This document shows positions 24,621-32,126 of a stretch of 64,000 nt of DNA, piece by piece. This DNA comes from UBA6136 sp044350805 (lineage in GTDB: Bacteria; Pseudomonadota; Gammaproteobacteria; Methylococcales; Methylococcaceae): assembly GCA_044350805.1 (NCBI GenBank), contig JBILGU010000004.1, positions 1-64,000 of the forward strand, read 5' to 3'. Position 1 is the stretch's first letter. Each line of letters opens with the position of its first letter. Under the pieces are notes generated by a model, which saw nothing but the letters and a program-made list of their open reading frames with translations, was not told where the DNA came from and ran no database searches. The translations under genes and the position numbers were made by a program.

Positions 24621-25631
24621 ATGACGATTAAAGTTGCGATCAACGGCTACGGCCGCATTGGACGAAATGTGCTGCGCGCCCTGTTTGAATCAGGCCGCAA
24701 GGACGTTGAAATTGTAGCGATCAATGATCTCGGCGATGCCAACATCAATGCACATCTCACCAAGCGGGATACCGTTCACGGTCCCTTCAACGGCACCGTA
24801 GAAGTCGCTGATGGCGCCATCATCGTCAATGGCAAGACCATCAAGGTTTTCTCCGAGCGTGATCCTTCCAAGCTGCCCTGGGGCGCCCTTGGAATCGACG
24901 TGGTTCTGGAATGTACCGGTATTTTCCGGACCAAGGAAAAGTGCCATCCGCACATCCAGGCCGGCGCGAAGAAGGTCATCATCTCTGCACCCGCAGACAA
25001 GAATGAAGCCGATGCCACCATCGTTTTTGGCGTCAACCACAATATCCTGAAGGCCTCCGACACGATCATCTCGAATGCTTCGTGCACCACCAACTGTCTG
25101 GCGCCGCTCGTTCAGCCGCTCCACGCCAAGATTGGACTGGTTTCTGGCCTCATGACCACCATTCACTCTTACACCAATGACCAGGTCCTGACCGATGTCT
25201 ATCACAGCGACCTTTATCGTGCCCGCGCTGCAGCGCTGAACATGATCCCGACCAAGACCGGCGCCGCCCAGGCCGTGGGCCTGGTCCTCCCGGAACTTAA
25301 CGGCAAGCTGTCTGGCTTTGCGATTCGTGTTCCGACGGCTAACGTTTCTGTCGTTGACCTCACCTTTGTTGCCGCTCGCGATACGACCAAGGACGAAGTC
25401 AACGCCATCATCAAGGAAGCCGCTGAAGGCCCGCTCAAGGGCATCCTCGGCTACAACACGGAAGCTCTGGTCTCTACCGACTTTAACCACACCACCACGT
25501 CGTCAAACTTTGATGCAACTCAGACGCAGGTCATCGGTAACCTGGTCAAGGTTCTGTCTTGGTACGACAACGAGTGGGGCTTCTCGAACCGCATGCTCGA
25601 CACCACCGTCGCGTTGATCAACGCCAAGTAA
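24621..25631 (+). CDS. gap: Glyceraldehyde-3-phosphate dehydrogenase, type I
   Basis: This enzyme interconverts glyceraldehyde 3-phosphate and 1,3-bisphosphoglycerate. The 336-residue protein starts MTIKVAINGYGRIGRNVLRA with the Rossmann motif. It has the catalytic cysteine in SNASCTTNCLAP and the C-terminal SWYDNEWGFSNRM. A longer in-frame start exists at 24432, but it would add about 60 residues of unrelated sequence from the leader. The gene opens the gap-pyk-fbp group. A hairpin at 25661-25679 separates it from pyk. Confidence 0.97.
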   Translation: MTIKVAINGYGRIGRNVLRALFESGRKDVEIVAINDLGDANINAHLTKRDTVHGPFNGTVEVADGAIIVNGKTIKVFSERDPSKLPWGALGIDVVLECTGIFRTKEKCHPHIQAGAKKVIISAPADKNEADATIVFGVNHNILKASDTIISNASCTTNCLAPLVQPLHAKIGLVSGLMTTIHSYTNDQVLTDVYHSDLYRARAAALNMIPTKTGAAQAVGLVLPELNGKLSGFAIRVPTANVSVVDLTFVAARDTTKDEVNAIIKEAAEGPLKGILGYNTEALVSTDFNHTTTSSNFDATQTQVIGNLVKVLSWYDNEWGFSNRMLDTTVALINAK

Positions 25632-25660
25632 GGCGCTGGTTCCGTCGTCATTCACCAGTG

Positions 25661-25679
25661 GGGCCACTTGATGTGGCCC
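25661..25679 (+). other. Hairpin between gap and pyk
   Basis: GGGCCAC (25661-25667) pairs perfectly with GTGGCCC (25673-25679) across a five-base loop. No T-run follows, so it is not an intrinsic terminator. It could stabilise the gap message 3' end or lower pyk expression. Confidence 0.5.
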
Positions 25680-25704
25680 TACGCGCACCTGTTAATGGTT
25701 CATC

Positions 25705-27201
25705 ATGTCCAACGTGTTTCGCCGCACCAAGATCATTGCTACGCTAGGGCCCGCCTCGGAATCGCCGGAGGTCCTTGAACGGCTGATCCGCGCGGGAGCC
25801 GATGTTGTCCGGCTCAATTTCTCCCACGGAACGGCCGACGAGCATCGTCAGCGCGCCGAGCGGGTCCGCTCGATTGCGAAAAAACTGAATCGTCATGTCG
25901 CGATTCTGGCCGATCTTCAAGGTCCCAAGATCCGTGTTGAACGGTTCAAGGATGACCGCAAGATCAATCTTCAGGCCGGTCAGAAGTTTGACCTTGATAC
26001 CGCATTCCCCTTCGATCAGGGGGATGACACTCAGGTCGGCTGTAGCTACGAGGCCCTGCCGCGCGATGTCTCCAAGGGGGATACCCTGCTCCTGAATGAT
26101 GGTCTCATCGTCATGGCAGTGGACGAAGTGGTCGGAACCCGCGTCAAGTGCACCGTGACGGTGGGCGGGATTCTTTCCAATCGCAAGGGCATCAACAAGC
26201 TCGGTGGCGGTCTTTCCGCGCCGGCCCTGACCGACAAGGACAAAGAAGATCTCAAGACGGCGGTTTCCATTGGCGCAGACTATCTTGCGATCTCTTTCCC
26301 AAGATCCCGCGAAGACATGGAAGAGGCTCGCGCCCTCCTGAAGCACTACGGCAGTGACATGGGACTGGTGGCCAAGGTCGAGCGCGCCGAGGCCATTTTG
26401 GAAGGCACCATCGAAGGGATCGTCGAAGCCTCCGATGTCATCATGGTGGCCCGTGGCGACCTGGGGGTTGAGATCGGCGATGCCCGATTGCCGCACGTCC
26501 AAAAGCAGCTCATTCGTCTGGCGCGGACCTACAACAAGGTGGCGATCACGGCGACTCAGATGATGGAGTCGATGATCACCAACCCGATTCCGACTCGAGC
26601 CGAAGTCTCTGACGTCGCGAATGCGGTCTTTGATGGCACCGATGCCGTCATGCTGTCCGCTGAAACCGCTTCCGGTGATTTTCCGGATCTTGCGGTCAAG
26701 GCCATGGCGCATATCTGTATCGAAGCTGAAAAGTATCCGCGGGAGAAGTCAAAACACCGTCTCCATGAGCGCTTTAACCAGATTGATGAAACGATCGCGC
26801 TCTCGGCGATGTATGCCGCAAACCACCTTGAAGTCCGTGCCATCGGCGCGCTGACTGAAAGTGGTTCGACCCCTTTGTGGATGTCCCGCATCAGCTCAGG
26901 GATTCCGATTTATGCGCTCACGGCGCATGAGAAGACCTGTCGTCGCGTCTGTCTCTACCGGGGCGTTTACCCAATCAGCTTCAATGCCATCGGCATTCAG
27001 GATCACGCTATCCTGAATCGCGCCACGGTCGAGCAATTCATCCAGCGCGGCCTGGTCGAAAAGGACGACATCATCATCCTGACCAAGGGTGACCTGATGG
27101 GGACCTGTGGCGGCACCAATGCCATGAAGATTGCCAGTGTCGAACAAATTCTGGCGGCGGTTCCGGACGACTGGCGTTCGCATGTCCCGGACCCCACATA
27201 A
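25705..27201 (+). CDS. pyk: Pyruvate kinase
   Basis: This enzyme converts phosphoenolpyruvate and ADP to pyruvate and ATP. The 498-residue protein starts RRTKIIATLGPASESPE. It has the metal and substrate motif VARGDLGVEIG, the ITATQMMESMI active-site region, and a C-terminal allosteric domain. Length fits the single-domain-set bacterial enzyme. It lies 73 bases after gap and 30 bases before fbp. Pairing a glycolytic kinase with fructose-bisphosphatase in one unit suggests constitutive expression with allosteric control, which is an inference. Confidence 0.96.
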   Translation: MSNVFRRTKIIATLGPASESPEVLERLIRAGADVVRLNFSHGTADEHRQRAERVRSIAKKLNRHVAILADLQGPKIRVERFKDDRKINLQAGQKFDLDTAFPFDQGDDTQVGCSYEALPRDVSKGDTLLLNDGLIVMAVDEVVGTRVKCTVTVGGILSNRKGINKLGGGLSAPALTDKDKEDLKTAVSIGADYLAISFPRSREDMEEARALLKHYGSDMGLVAKVERAEAILEGTIEGIVEASDVIMVARGDLGVEIGDARLPHVQKQLIRLARTYNKVAITATQMMESMITNPIPTRAEVSDVANAVFDGTDAVMLSAETASGDFPDLAVKAMAHICIEAEKYPREKSKHRLHERFNQIDETIALSAMYAANHLEVRAIGALTESGSTPLWMSRISSGIPIYALTAHEKTCRRVCLYRGVYPISFNAIGIQDHAILNRATVEQFIQRGLVEKDDIIILTKGDLMGTCGGTNAMKIASVEQILAAVPDDWRSHVPDPT

Positions 27202-27231
27202 CACAAAGACTCGGCTGAGGAGAGTAACACT

Positions 27232-28230
27232 ATGATCGGTCAACAGCTGACCCAGTTCCTGATCAATGAGCAGCGGAAGATCCCGTCTGCCACGGGAGAA
27301 CTGACCCTTTTGCTCAATGACATCGCATCGGCCTGCAAGGCCATTGGTCATGAGGTGAACCGCGGCGCGCTGGCGGGCAACCTGGATGTCATCGGGACGG
27401 AAAATGTTCAAGGGGAAGTCCAGAAGAAGCTGGATGTCATCTCCAACGACATCTTCATTCACTCACTGGAGTGGACGGGACATCTGGCGGCGATGGCTTC
27501 TGAGGAAAATGATGAAATCATTCAGATTCCCGCCCAGTACCCCAAGGGCAAGTACCTGATTGCTTTCGATCCCCTGGATGGCTCAAGCAACATTGAGGTC
27601 AACCTGACGATCGGCACGATCTTCTCAGTCCTCAAGGCACCGGAAGGCAAAAAGGAAATTACCTCCGAAGACTTCATGCAGAAGGGCTCTGCCCAGGTCG
27701 CCGCCGGATTCTGTATCTACGGTCCGACCACGATCCTGATTCTGACCACAGGTCAGGGGGTCAATGGCTTTACGCTTGACCGGAACATCGGTGAATTTGT
27801 TCTGACCCATCCGAACATCCGGATTCCGGAAGACACCAAGGAATTTGCGATCAACATGTCGAACCACCGTTTCTGGGAAGAACCGGTTCGCCGTTACGTC
27901 GATGAGTGCGTTGCGGGAACGGCAGGTGGTCGTGAAAAGGACTTCAACATGCGTTGGTTGGCCTCCATGGTCGCCGAGGTCTATCGCGTGCTCATGCGGG
28001 GTGGTCTTTTCACCTATCCGCTGGATGAAAAGATCAAGTCTAAGGGCGGCCGTCTGCGCCTTCTCTATGAGGCTAACCCGATGGGCTTCATCGTGGAACA
28101 GGCCGGTGGCGTCGCCTCGACCGGCCGGGAACGCATCCTGACCATCCAGCCGACGGATGTTCACCAACGGGTTCCGGTGATCTTGGGTTCCAAGAACGAA
28201 GTCGAGCGTCTCGAGTCTTACCACCAGTAA
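27232..28230 (+). CDS. fbp: Fructose-1,6-bisphosphatase class I
   Basis: This enzyme hydrolyses fructose 1,6-bisphosphate in gluconeogenesis or a sugar-phosphate cycle. The 332-residue protein has the class I metal motif DPLDGSSNIEVN, the GTIFSV stretch after it, and the C-terminal ANPMGFIVEQAGG. A strong AGGAGAG ribosome-binding site is 8 bases before the ATG. It ends the gap-pyk-fbp unit and is followed by an intrinsic terminator. A pyrophosphate-type phosphofructokinase elsewhere in the window catalyses a reversible version of the opposing step. Confidence 0.97.
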   Translation: MIGQQLTQFLINEQRKIPSATGELTLLLNDIASACKAIGHEVNRGALAGNLDVIGTENVQGEVQKKLDVISNDIFIHSLEWTGHLAAMASEENDEIIQIPAQYPKGKYLIAFDPLDGSSNIEVNLTIGTIFSVLKAPEGKKEITSEDFMQKGSAQVAAGFCIYGPTTILILTTGQGVNGFTLDRNIGEFVLTHPNIRIPEDTKEFAINMSNHRFWEEPVRRYVDECVAGTAGGREKDFNMRWLASMVAEVYRVLMRGGLFTYPLDEKIKSKGGRLRLLYEANPMGFIVEQAGGVASTGRERILTIQPTDVHQRVPVILGSKNEVERLESYHQ

Positions 28231-28254
28231 GCGCGACGCAAGGTCCGGCTCAAG

Positions 28255-28286
28255 AAAGCCCGGTCTCGTGAGAGCCGGGCTTTTTT
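28255..28286 (+). terminator. Rho-independent terminator after fbp
   Basis: AAGCCCGG and CCGGGCTT form the outer stem, with TCTC/GAGA continuing it past one bulged base. Six T residues follow directly (28281-28286). It lies 24 bases after the fbp stop. Read from the other strand, it could also serve the converging small membrane gene. Confidence 0.88.
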
Positions 28287-28295
28287 ACTTCGGCT

Positions 28296-28538
28296 TTAAG
28301 GCGAGGGTGCGGACTTTGGGGCTTCATGGCGAATGCCGCCGACAAAGCTGTGCGGCTTGATCAGGCCGCTCCCGAAGGCCAAAAGCAGCAGGAAGAAAAG
28401 CCCGATCGAAAGTCCGATTCGCCACGTCAGGGCACGCACCGTCTTGGCCGATTTTTCGCGGTCAGTGACCAGATAGTAGAGGGCGGAGCCGAGGCTAAAG
28501 ACGATAACCAAGAGGATCAGGATGATGACGATTTTCAA
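28296..28538 (-). CDS. Twin-transmembrane protein (DUF2909 family)
   Basis: This 80-residue membrane protein has two hydrophobic helices, residues 3-25 (IVIILILLVIVFSLGSALYYL) and about 43-62, flanking a charged loop (TDREKSAKTVR). This matches the twin-transmembrane DUF2909 proteins found beside SURF1 in cytochrome oxidase clusters. The start codon is TTG, supported by AGGAG five bases upstream and by the good N-terminus it gives. It is divergent from SURF1, with 56 bases between them. Function is unknown; oxidase assembly is inferred from context. Confidence 0.75.
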   Translation of the reverse strand: MKIVIILILLVIVFSLGSALYYLVTDREKSAKTVRALTWRIGLSIGLFFLLLLAFGSGLIKPHSFVGGIRHEAPKSAPSP

Positions 28539-28594
28539 GGGAGCTCCTGGGGTCTGGAAAAAGGGCCGTGGGGATCAGCACAAGATCGAATCCG

Positions 28595-29326
28595 ATGCGC
28601 GATTATAGATTTATTCCCTCGACTGTCGGTCTGGTCCTGGTCGTGATTTTCGTTCCGACATTCGTGATGCTGGGTTTTTGGCAGTTGGATCGGGCCCATG
28701 AGCGCGAGGCATTGAACCGTCTTCAGGATGAACGTCTTCTGGAGCCGCCCTTGGTGCTGGGTCCCCAGGATGTGATCGACCTTGGCTCCGTCCGTTATCG
28801 TGAGCTGACGCTCGAGGGACGATACGATAGCGCGCATCAGTTCCTCGTTGATAATCAACTGGAGGATCAAAAGGCCGGCTATCACGTTCTGGTTCCTTTT
28901 CATCTGGAGGGTTCCAGCCGATCGGTCCTGATCAATCGCGGATGGGTGCCGTTGGGGGCAGATCGGACCCTCCGGCCGGATCTTGGGGGACTTTCGGAGG
29001 GTCGGGTCAAAATCAGCGGGCGTGCTGACTACCTTCATCGGGTCGGTTGGAAACTTTCGGGCGCCGAAGTGCCATCGGAGGGGTGGCCCGCAGTGGTTCA
29101 GGTGCCTGAAGCCATCCCCTTATCCGAGCGGCTTGGTTATCCGGTCGAGGGCTTTCAAGTATTATTAGGCCCCGCTGAACCCGGTGGTTATGTCCGCCAT
29201 TTCAGGAACGTTCGGCTCGATGCCGGAAAGAATCGGGGCTATGCCCTCCAATGGTTTCTATTTGCTGTAGCGACCCTTTTGCTCTTTATTCGCTCGAGCC
29301 TTCGCAAGTCCTCTCATTCATCATGA
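28595..29326 (+). CDS. SURF1 family cytochrome c oxidase assembly protein
   Basis: SURF1 helps insert haem A into oxidase subunit I. The 243-residue protein has two membrane helices, one at each end (TVGLVLVVIFVPTFVMLGFWQL and ALQWFLFAVATLLLFI). The intervening periplasmic domain carries the family stretches FWQLDRAHERE and INRGWVP. The ATG at 28595 is chosen over a GTG at 28568, where the spacing to purine-rich sequence is poor. Its stop overlaps the next gene as ATGA. Confidence 0.9.
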   Translation: MRDYRFIPSTVGLVLVVIFVPTFVMLGFWQLDRAHEREALNRLQDERLLEPPLVLGPQDVIDLGSVRYRELTLEGRYDSAHQFLVDNQLEDQKAGYHVLVPFHLEGSSRSVLINRGWVPLGADRTLRPDLGGLSEGRVKISGRADYLHRVGWKLSGAEVPSEGWPAVVQVPEAIPLSERLGYPVEGFQVLLGPAEPGGYVRHFRNVRLDAGKNRGYALQWFLFAVATLLLFIRSSLRKSSHSS

Positions 29327-29919
29327 AAACAAAAGCCTCATCGCCTCTTCGTGGCCGGTCCATTCTGCTGCTGATTGCCCTGACCGCGGTCATTCCTTTC
29401 GGGCTGGCCTGGTATTACGCCCAGCATCCCGAACTGGTGGCAAAGACCAGCAACTATGGAACGCTCGTCGTCCCGGTTCAGACCTTGCCAGAGGGCACCC
29501 TGCTGGCAGAGCCCTTCAGTGATCCCAAGCTCGTGGATGAAGTGAAGGGTCGGTGGGTTTTATTGCAGGTGACCCAAGCGGGTTGTGACGCCGTTTGCAC
29601 GGATGCACTCCACAAGACGCATCAGGGCTGGCTGATGCTGAACAAGGAAATGCTCCGGGTCCGTCGGGTGCTGTTGGTCAAGGATGCCAAGATCGCAGGC
29701 CAGGAGGCGATTCGCCAGGATGATGCCTTGGTGGCTGCACGTCTGGATGCTGGGCTCCTTAAAACCCTTGAAGCGGCCATCGGGGGGCCGGTTCCAGAGG
29801 GCACTCTTTTTCTGGTGGATCCTTTGATGAATGTGGCCCTCTGGTACGCCCCAGGTTTTGATCCCTATCGCCTCGTCAAGGATCTCAAGCATCTTCTCAA
29901 GGCCTCCCAGATCGGTTGA
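29323..29919 (+). CDS. Membrane-anchored Sco/thioredoxin-like protein, oxidase cluster
   Basis: The 198-residue protein has an N-terminal membrane helix (LLLIALTAVIPFGLAWYYA) and a periplasmic domain with a CxxxC motif (C88 and C92 in AGCDAVCTD). That spacing is the Sco copper-site and thiol arrangement. Homologous-looking proteins of unknown detailed function sit between SURF1 and COX15 in many gammaproteobacteria. A role in copper or thiol handling for the oxidase is inferred. Its stop overlaps the next start as TGATG. Confidence 0.75.
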   Translation: MKTKASSPLRGRSILLLIALTAVIPFGLAWYYAQHPELVAKTSNYGTLVVPVQTLPEGTLLAEPFSDPKLVDEVKGRWVLLQVTQAGCDAVCTDALHKTHQGWLMLNKEMLRVRRVLLVKDAKIAGQEAIRQDDALVAARLDAGLLKTLEAAIGGPVPEGTLFLVDPLMNVALWYAPGFDPYRLVKDLKHLLKASQIG

Positions 29920-31910
29920 TGCCTTTTTTCTCTCGCCAAACTGACAAAGTTCTTATGGAAACCCTCTTTCGTAAAGTAATTCGGCTGGCTTTGTGGGCCA
30001 CGCTTCTGGTGATTCTCGCCGGCACGGCACAGCGCATGGCATCGGCGGGTGTGGGCTGCCCATGGGGTCTTGGCTGCACGGAGGCCGGGGGTGGGGGTCT
30101 GCAGGAAAGCCTTGAGGCATGGTCCCAGTCTTTGGGGATGGCCCACCGGGTCCTCGGGGCCGCCGCAGGCCTTTTGATCCTCTTGGCGTCCATTCTGGCC
30201 TTTGTCGTTCCCGCCGGACGATCGGCGGGTGTTCGCGTTCCGCTGGGATTGGGTCTCATCCTTGCAGGTGCCCAGGCTTACATCGGGATGAATCTGGCGC
30301 AGTGGAGCGGTATTCCGCTGGTGATGGTCGGGCACCTGGTGATGGGATTTGTGAGCATTGTCCTGATCAATCAGGCAGTCCTTGCGGTCTCTCCCGGGAT
30401 TCCGCCTCAGGCGCCTGCCCCGGTGCTTCTCTTATTGGCCAGAACCTGCGAGTGGCTGCTGCTTACGGTTGTTTTTTTGGGCGGCTGGGTTTCAGCGACG
30501 GGCGCAGGGCTTGCCTGTCCCGATTTTCCGACCTGTCGGGGCGTTCCCCTGCCGGACGCCGATTATGCGGGGTTGATCGGGGGATTGTTCAATCCCGAGG
30601 TGGATCCACGGCTCTTTTTAGCGCCCAGTGCTTTAGCGGCACTTCATGTCCTCCACCGGACCCTCGGGGGGGTGCTCCTGGTCCTTTTGACCGGGCTAAG
30701 CTTTGGCGTCACGTCCAACCCCAAGGTGCCTGCACTGAGTCGCATGGGGCTTGGGTTGAATGGGCTGATTTTCCTGACGGTGGTGGTGGCCTTCGCATTG
30801 GTGCAACGGCATCTCCCGATGGCGCTGGGGGCGCTTCATGTCTTCGTCGCCATCATCACGCTGGTTTGGGTCGGACGGATTCGACAGGGTCTGATCGTAT
30901 CGGAGAGGGCATCGTCCGCCATTGAGGGGGCAGGTGAGACGCCGTCGTCTCCCCTTTCGTCGGGGGTCCCCGCGCCGTCAACCGGCTCCGTCGCGGAGCG
31001 GCTTCGGAGCCAGTTGGGTAAAACCCGCGGCGGACTGATGAGCTTTCTCCAGGGGAGGGGCGCCGTGGATCGCGCCTTCATGGAGGATCTCGAAGCGCAG
31101 CTTCTGATGGCGGATCTTGGCGTCACAGCAACGCAGGAGATCATCGCGCACCTTTCGGACAATCTGGAGCGAGAGGAATTGTCGGATCGCGAAACCTTAC
31201 GTGCCCGGCTCAGGGCCCACCTCAGGGACCTGATCCTCCCCGTAAGCCAGCCGTTGGTCGTACCCGCCGAGGTCAGGCCCTATGTGATTCTGGTGGTCGG
31301 GGTGAATGGGGTTGGGAAGACCACAACGATTGGAAAGCTGGCCAAGCGACTTCAGCAGCGGGGGCTCAGCGTCATGCTCGCGGCGGGAGATACCTTTAGG
31401 GCGGCAGCTGTCGAGCAGCTTGAAGCCTGGGGTGAGCGGAATGAGGTCCCGGTGATTGCTCAGCACACGGGTGCTGATTCCGCCTCGGTCATCTATGACG
31501 CTCTGGAAGCGGCCAAGGCGCGAAAAGTGGATGTGTTGATCGCCGATACGGCAGGTCGGCTCCATAACAAGTCCAATCTCATGGAAGAGCTCAGCAAGGT
31601 CAAGCGCATCATGGCCCGACTGGATCCTTCGGCCCCCCACGAAGTGCTTTTGGTGCTTGACGGGGGCACGGGCCAGAATGCCGTGAACCAGGCGCGGCAA
31701 TTCCATGAAGCCGTCGGTTTAACGGGTCTCGTACTGACCAAGCTGGACGGGACCGCCAAGGGCGGGGTGCTTTTTGCGCTTGCCCGCCAGTTCGGCATTC
31801 CGATCCGCTTTATCGGGATCGGGGAGAGCATTGATGACCTTCGTGACTTTGATGCGGATGAGTTCATTGCGGCGCTTTTTGATGAAGAGGCCGGATCCAC
31901 CCTGCATTGA
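29919..31910 (+). CDS. ctaA-ftsY: Fusion: haem A synthase (CtaA/COX15) joined to SRP receptor GTPase FtsY
   Basis: One uninterrupted 663-codon frame holds two complete enzymes. Residues 1-325 are CtaA/COX15: about eight membrane helices; the histidines expected to bind haem at H76 (MAHRVLG), H139 (VGHLVMG), H246 (LHVLHRTLG) and H306 (LGALHVF); and extracytoplasmic cysteine pairs C47/C53 and C200/C206. Residues 326-357 are a Ser/Pro/Gly-rich linker. Residues 358-663 are the FtsY NG domain: N-domain helices, P-loop GVNGVGKTTT (461-470), DTFRAAAVEQL (491-501), DTAGR (543-547) and TKLD (607-610). FtsY lacks its usual acidic A domain. Family topology puts the CtaA C-terminus in the cytoplasm, where FtsY must act. 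An internal start (TTG 31014 or ATG 31038) could also release free FtsY. A start at 29955 is possible for the CtaA part. Confidence 0.9.
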   Translation: MPFFSRQTDKVLMETLFRKVIRLALWATLLVILAGTAQRMASAGVGCPWGLGCTEAGGGGLQESLEAWSQSLGMAHRVLGAAAGLLILLASILAFVVPAGRSAGVRVPLGLGLILAGAQAYIGMNLAQWSGIPLVMVGHLVMGFVSIVLINQAVLAVSPGIPPQAPAPVLLLLARTCEWLLLTVVFLGGWVSATGAGLACPDFPTCRGVPLPDADYAGLIGGLFNPEVDPRLFLAPSALAALHVLHRTLGGVLLVLLTGLSFGVTSNPKVPALSRMGLGLNGLIFLTVVVAFALVQRHLPMALGALHVFVAIITLVWVGRIRQGLIVSERASSAIEGAGETPSSPLSSGVPAPSTGSVAERLRSQLGKTRGGLMSFLQGRGAVDRAFMEDLEAQLLMADLGVTATQEIIAHLSDNLEREELSDRETLRARLRAHLRDLILPVSQPLVVPAEVRPYVILVVGVNGVGKTTTIGKLAKRLQQRGLSVMLAAGDTFRAAAVEQLEAWGERNEVPVIAQHTGADSASVIYDALEAAKARKVDVLIADTAGRLHNKSNLMEELSKVKRIMARLDPSAPHEVLLVLDGGTGQNAVNQARQFHEAVGLTGLVLTKLDGTAKGGVLFALARQFGIPIRFIGIGESIDDLRDFDADEFIAALFDEEAGSTLH

Positions 31911-31991
31911 GGTTTGAGCCCGAACGACTCGCCGCAGGCGGCCGATCCCGGGCGATCACGCGACCTACGGAGATCCTGAAAAGGGAACCCG

Positions 31992-32024
31992 AAAGCCCCT
32001 TCTGACGAGAGAAGGGGCTTTTTT
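31992..32024 (+). terminator. Rho-independent terminator after ctaA-ftsY
   Basis: AAGCCCCTTCT (31993-32003) pairs perfectly over 11 bases with AGAAGGGGCTT (32010-32020) around a six-base loop. A T-run continues to 32024. It lies 82 bases after the stop and separates the oxidase assembly genes from the helicase gene. Confidence 0.9.
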
Positions 32025-32126
32025 CTCAGCTGCGCCCATTGAAGATCGCTTCTCTGGACACCATGGCGCGATGTCAGGCGAAAACACCGGTAGAATGATT
32101 GGTTTGGTTCATTCCTAGAAGGTGTG

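Noticed and set aside
30119..30925. 268-codon plus-strand frame inside the CtaA part in another phase
   Set aside because: The CtaA phase carries all expected helices and histidines. The alternative phase encodes Gly/Ser/Arg-rich sequence typical of a shifted frame.
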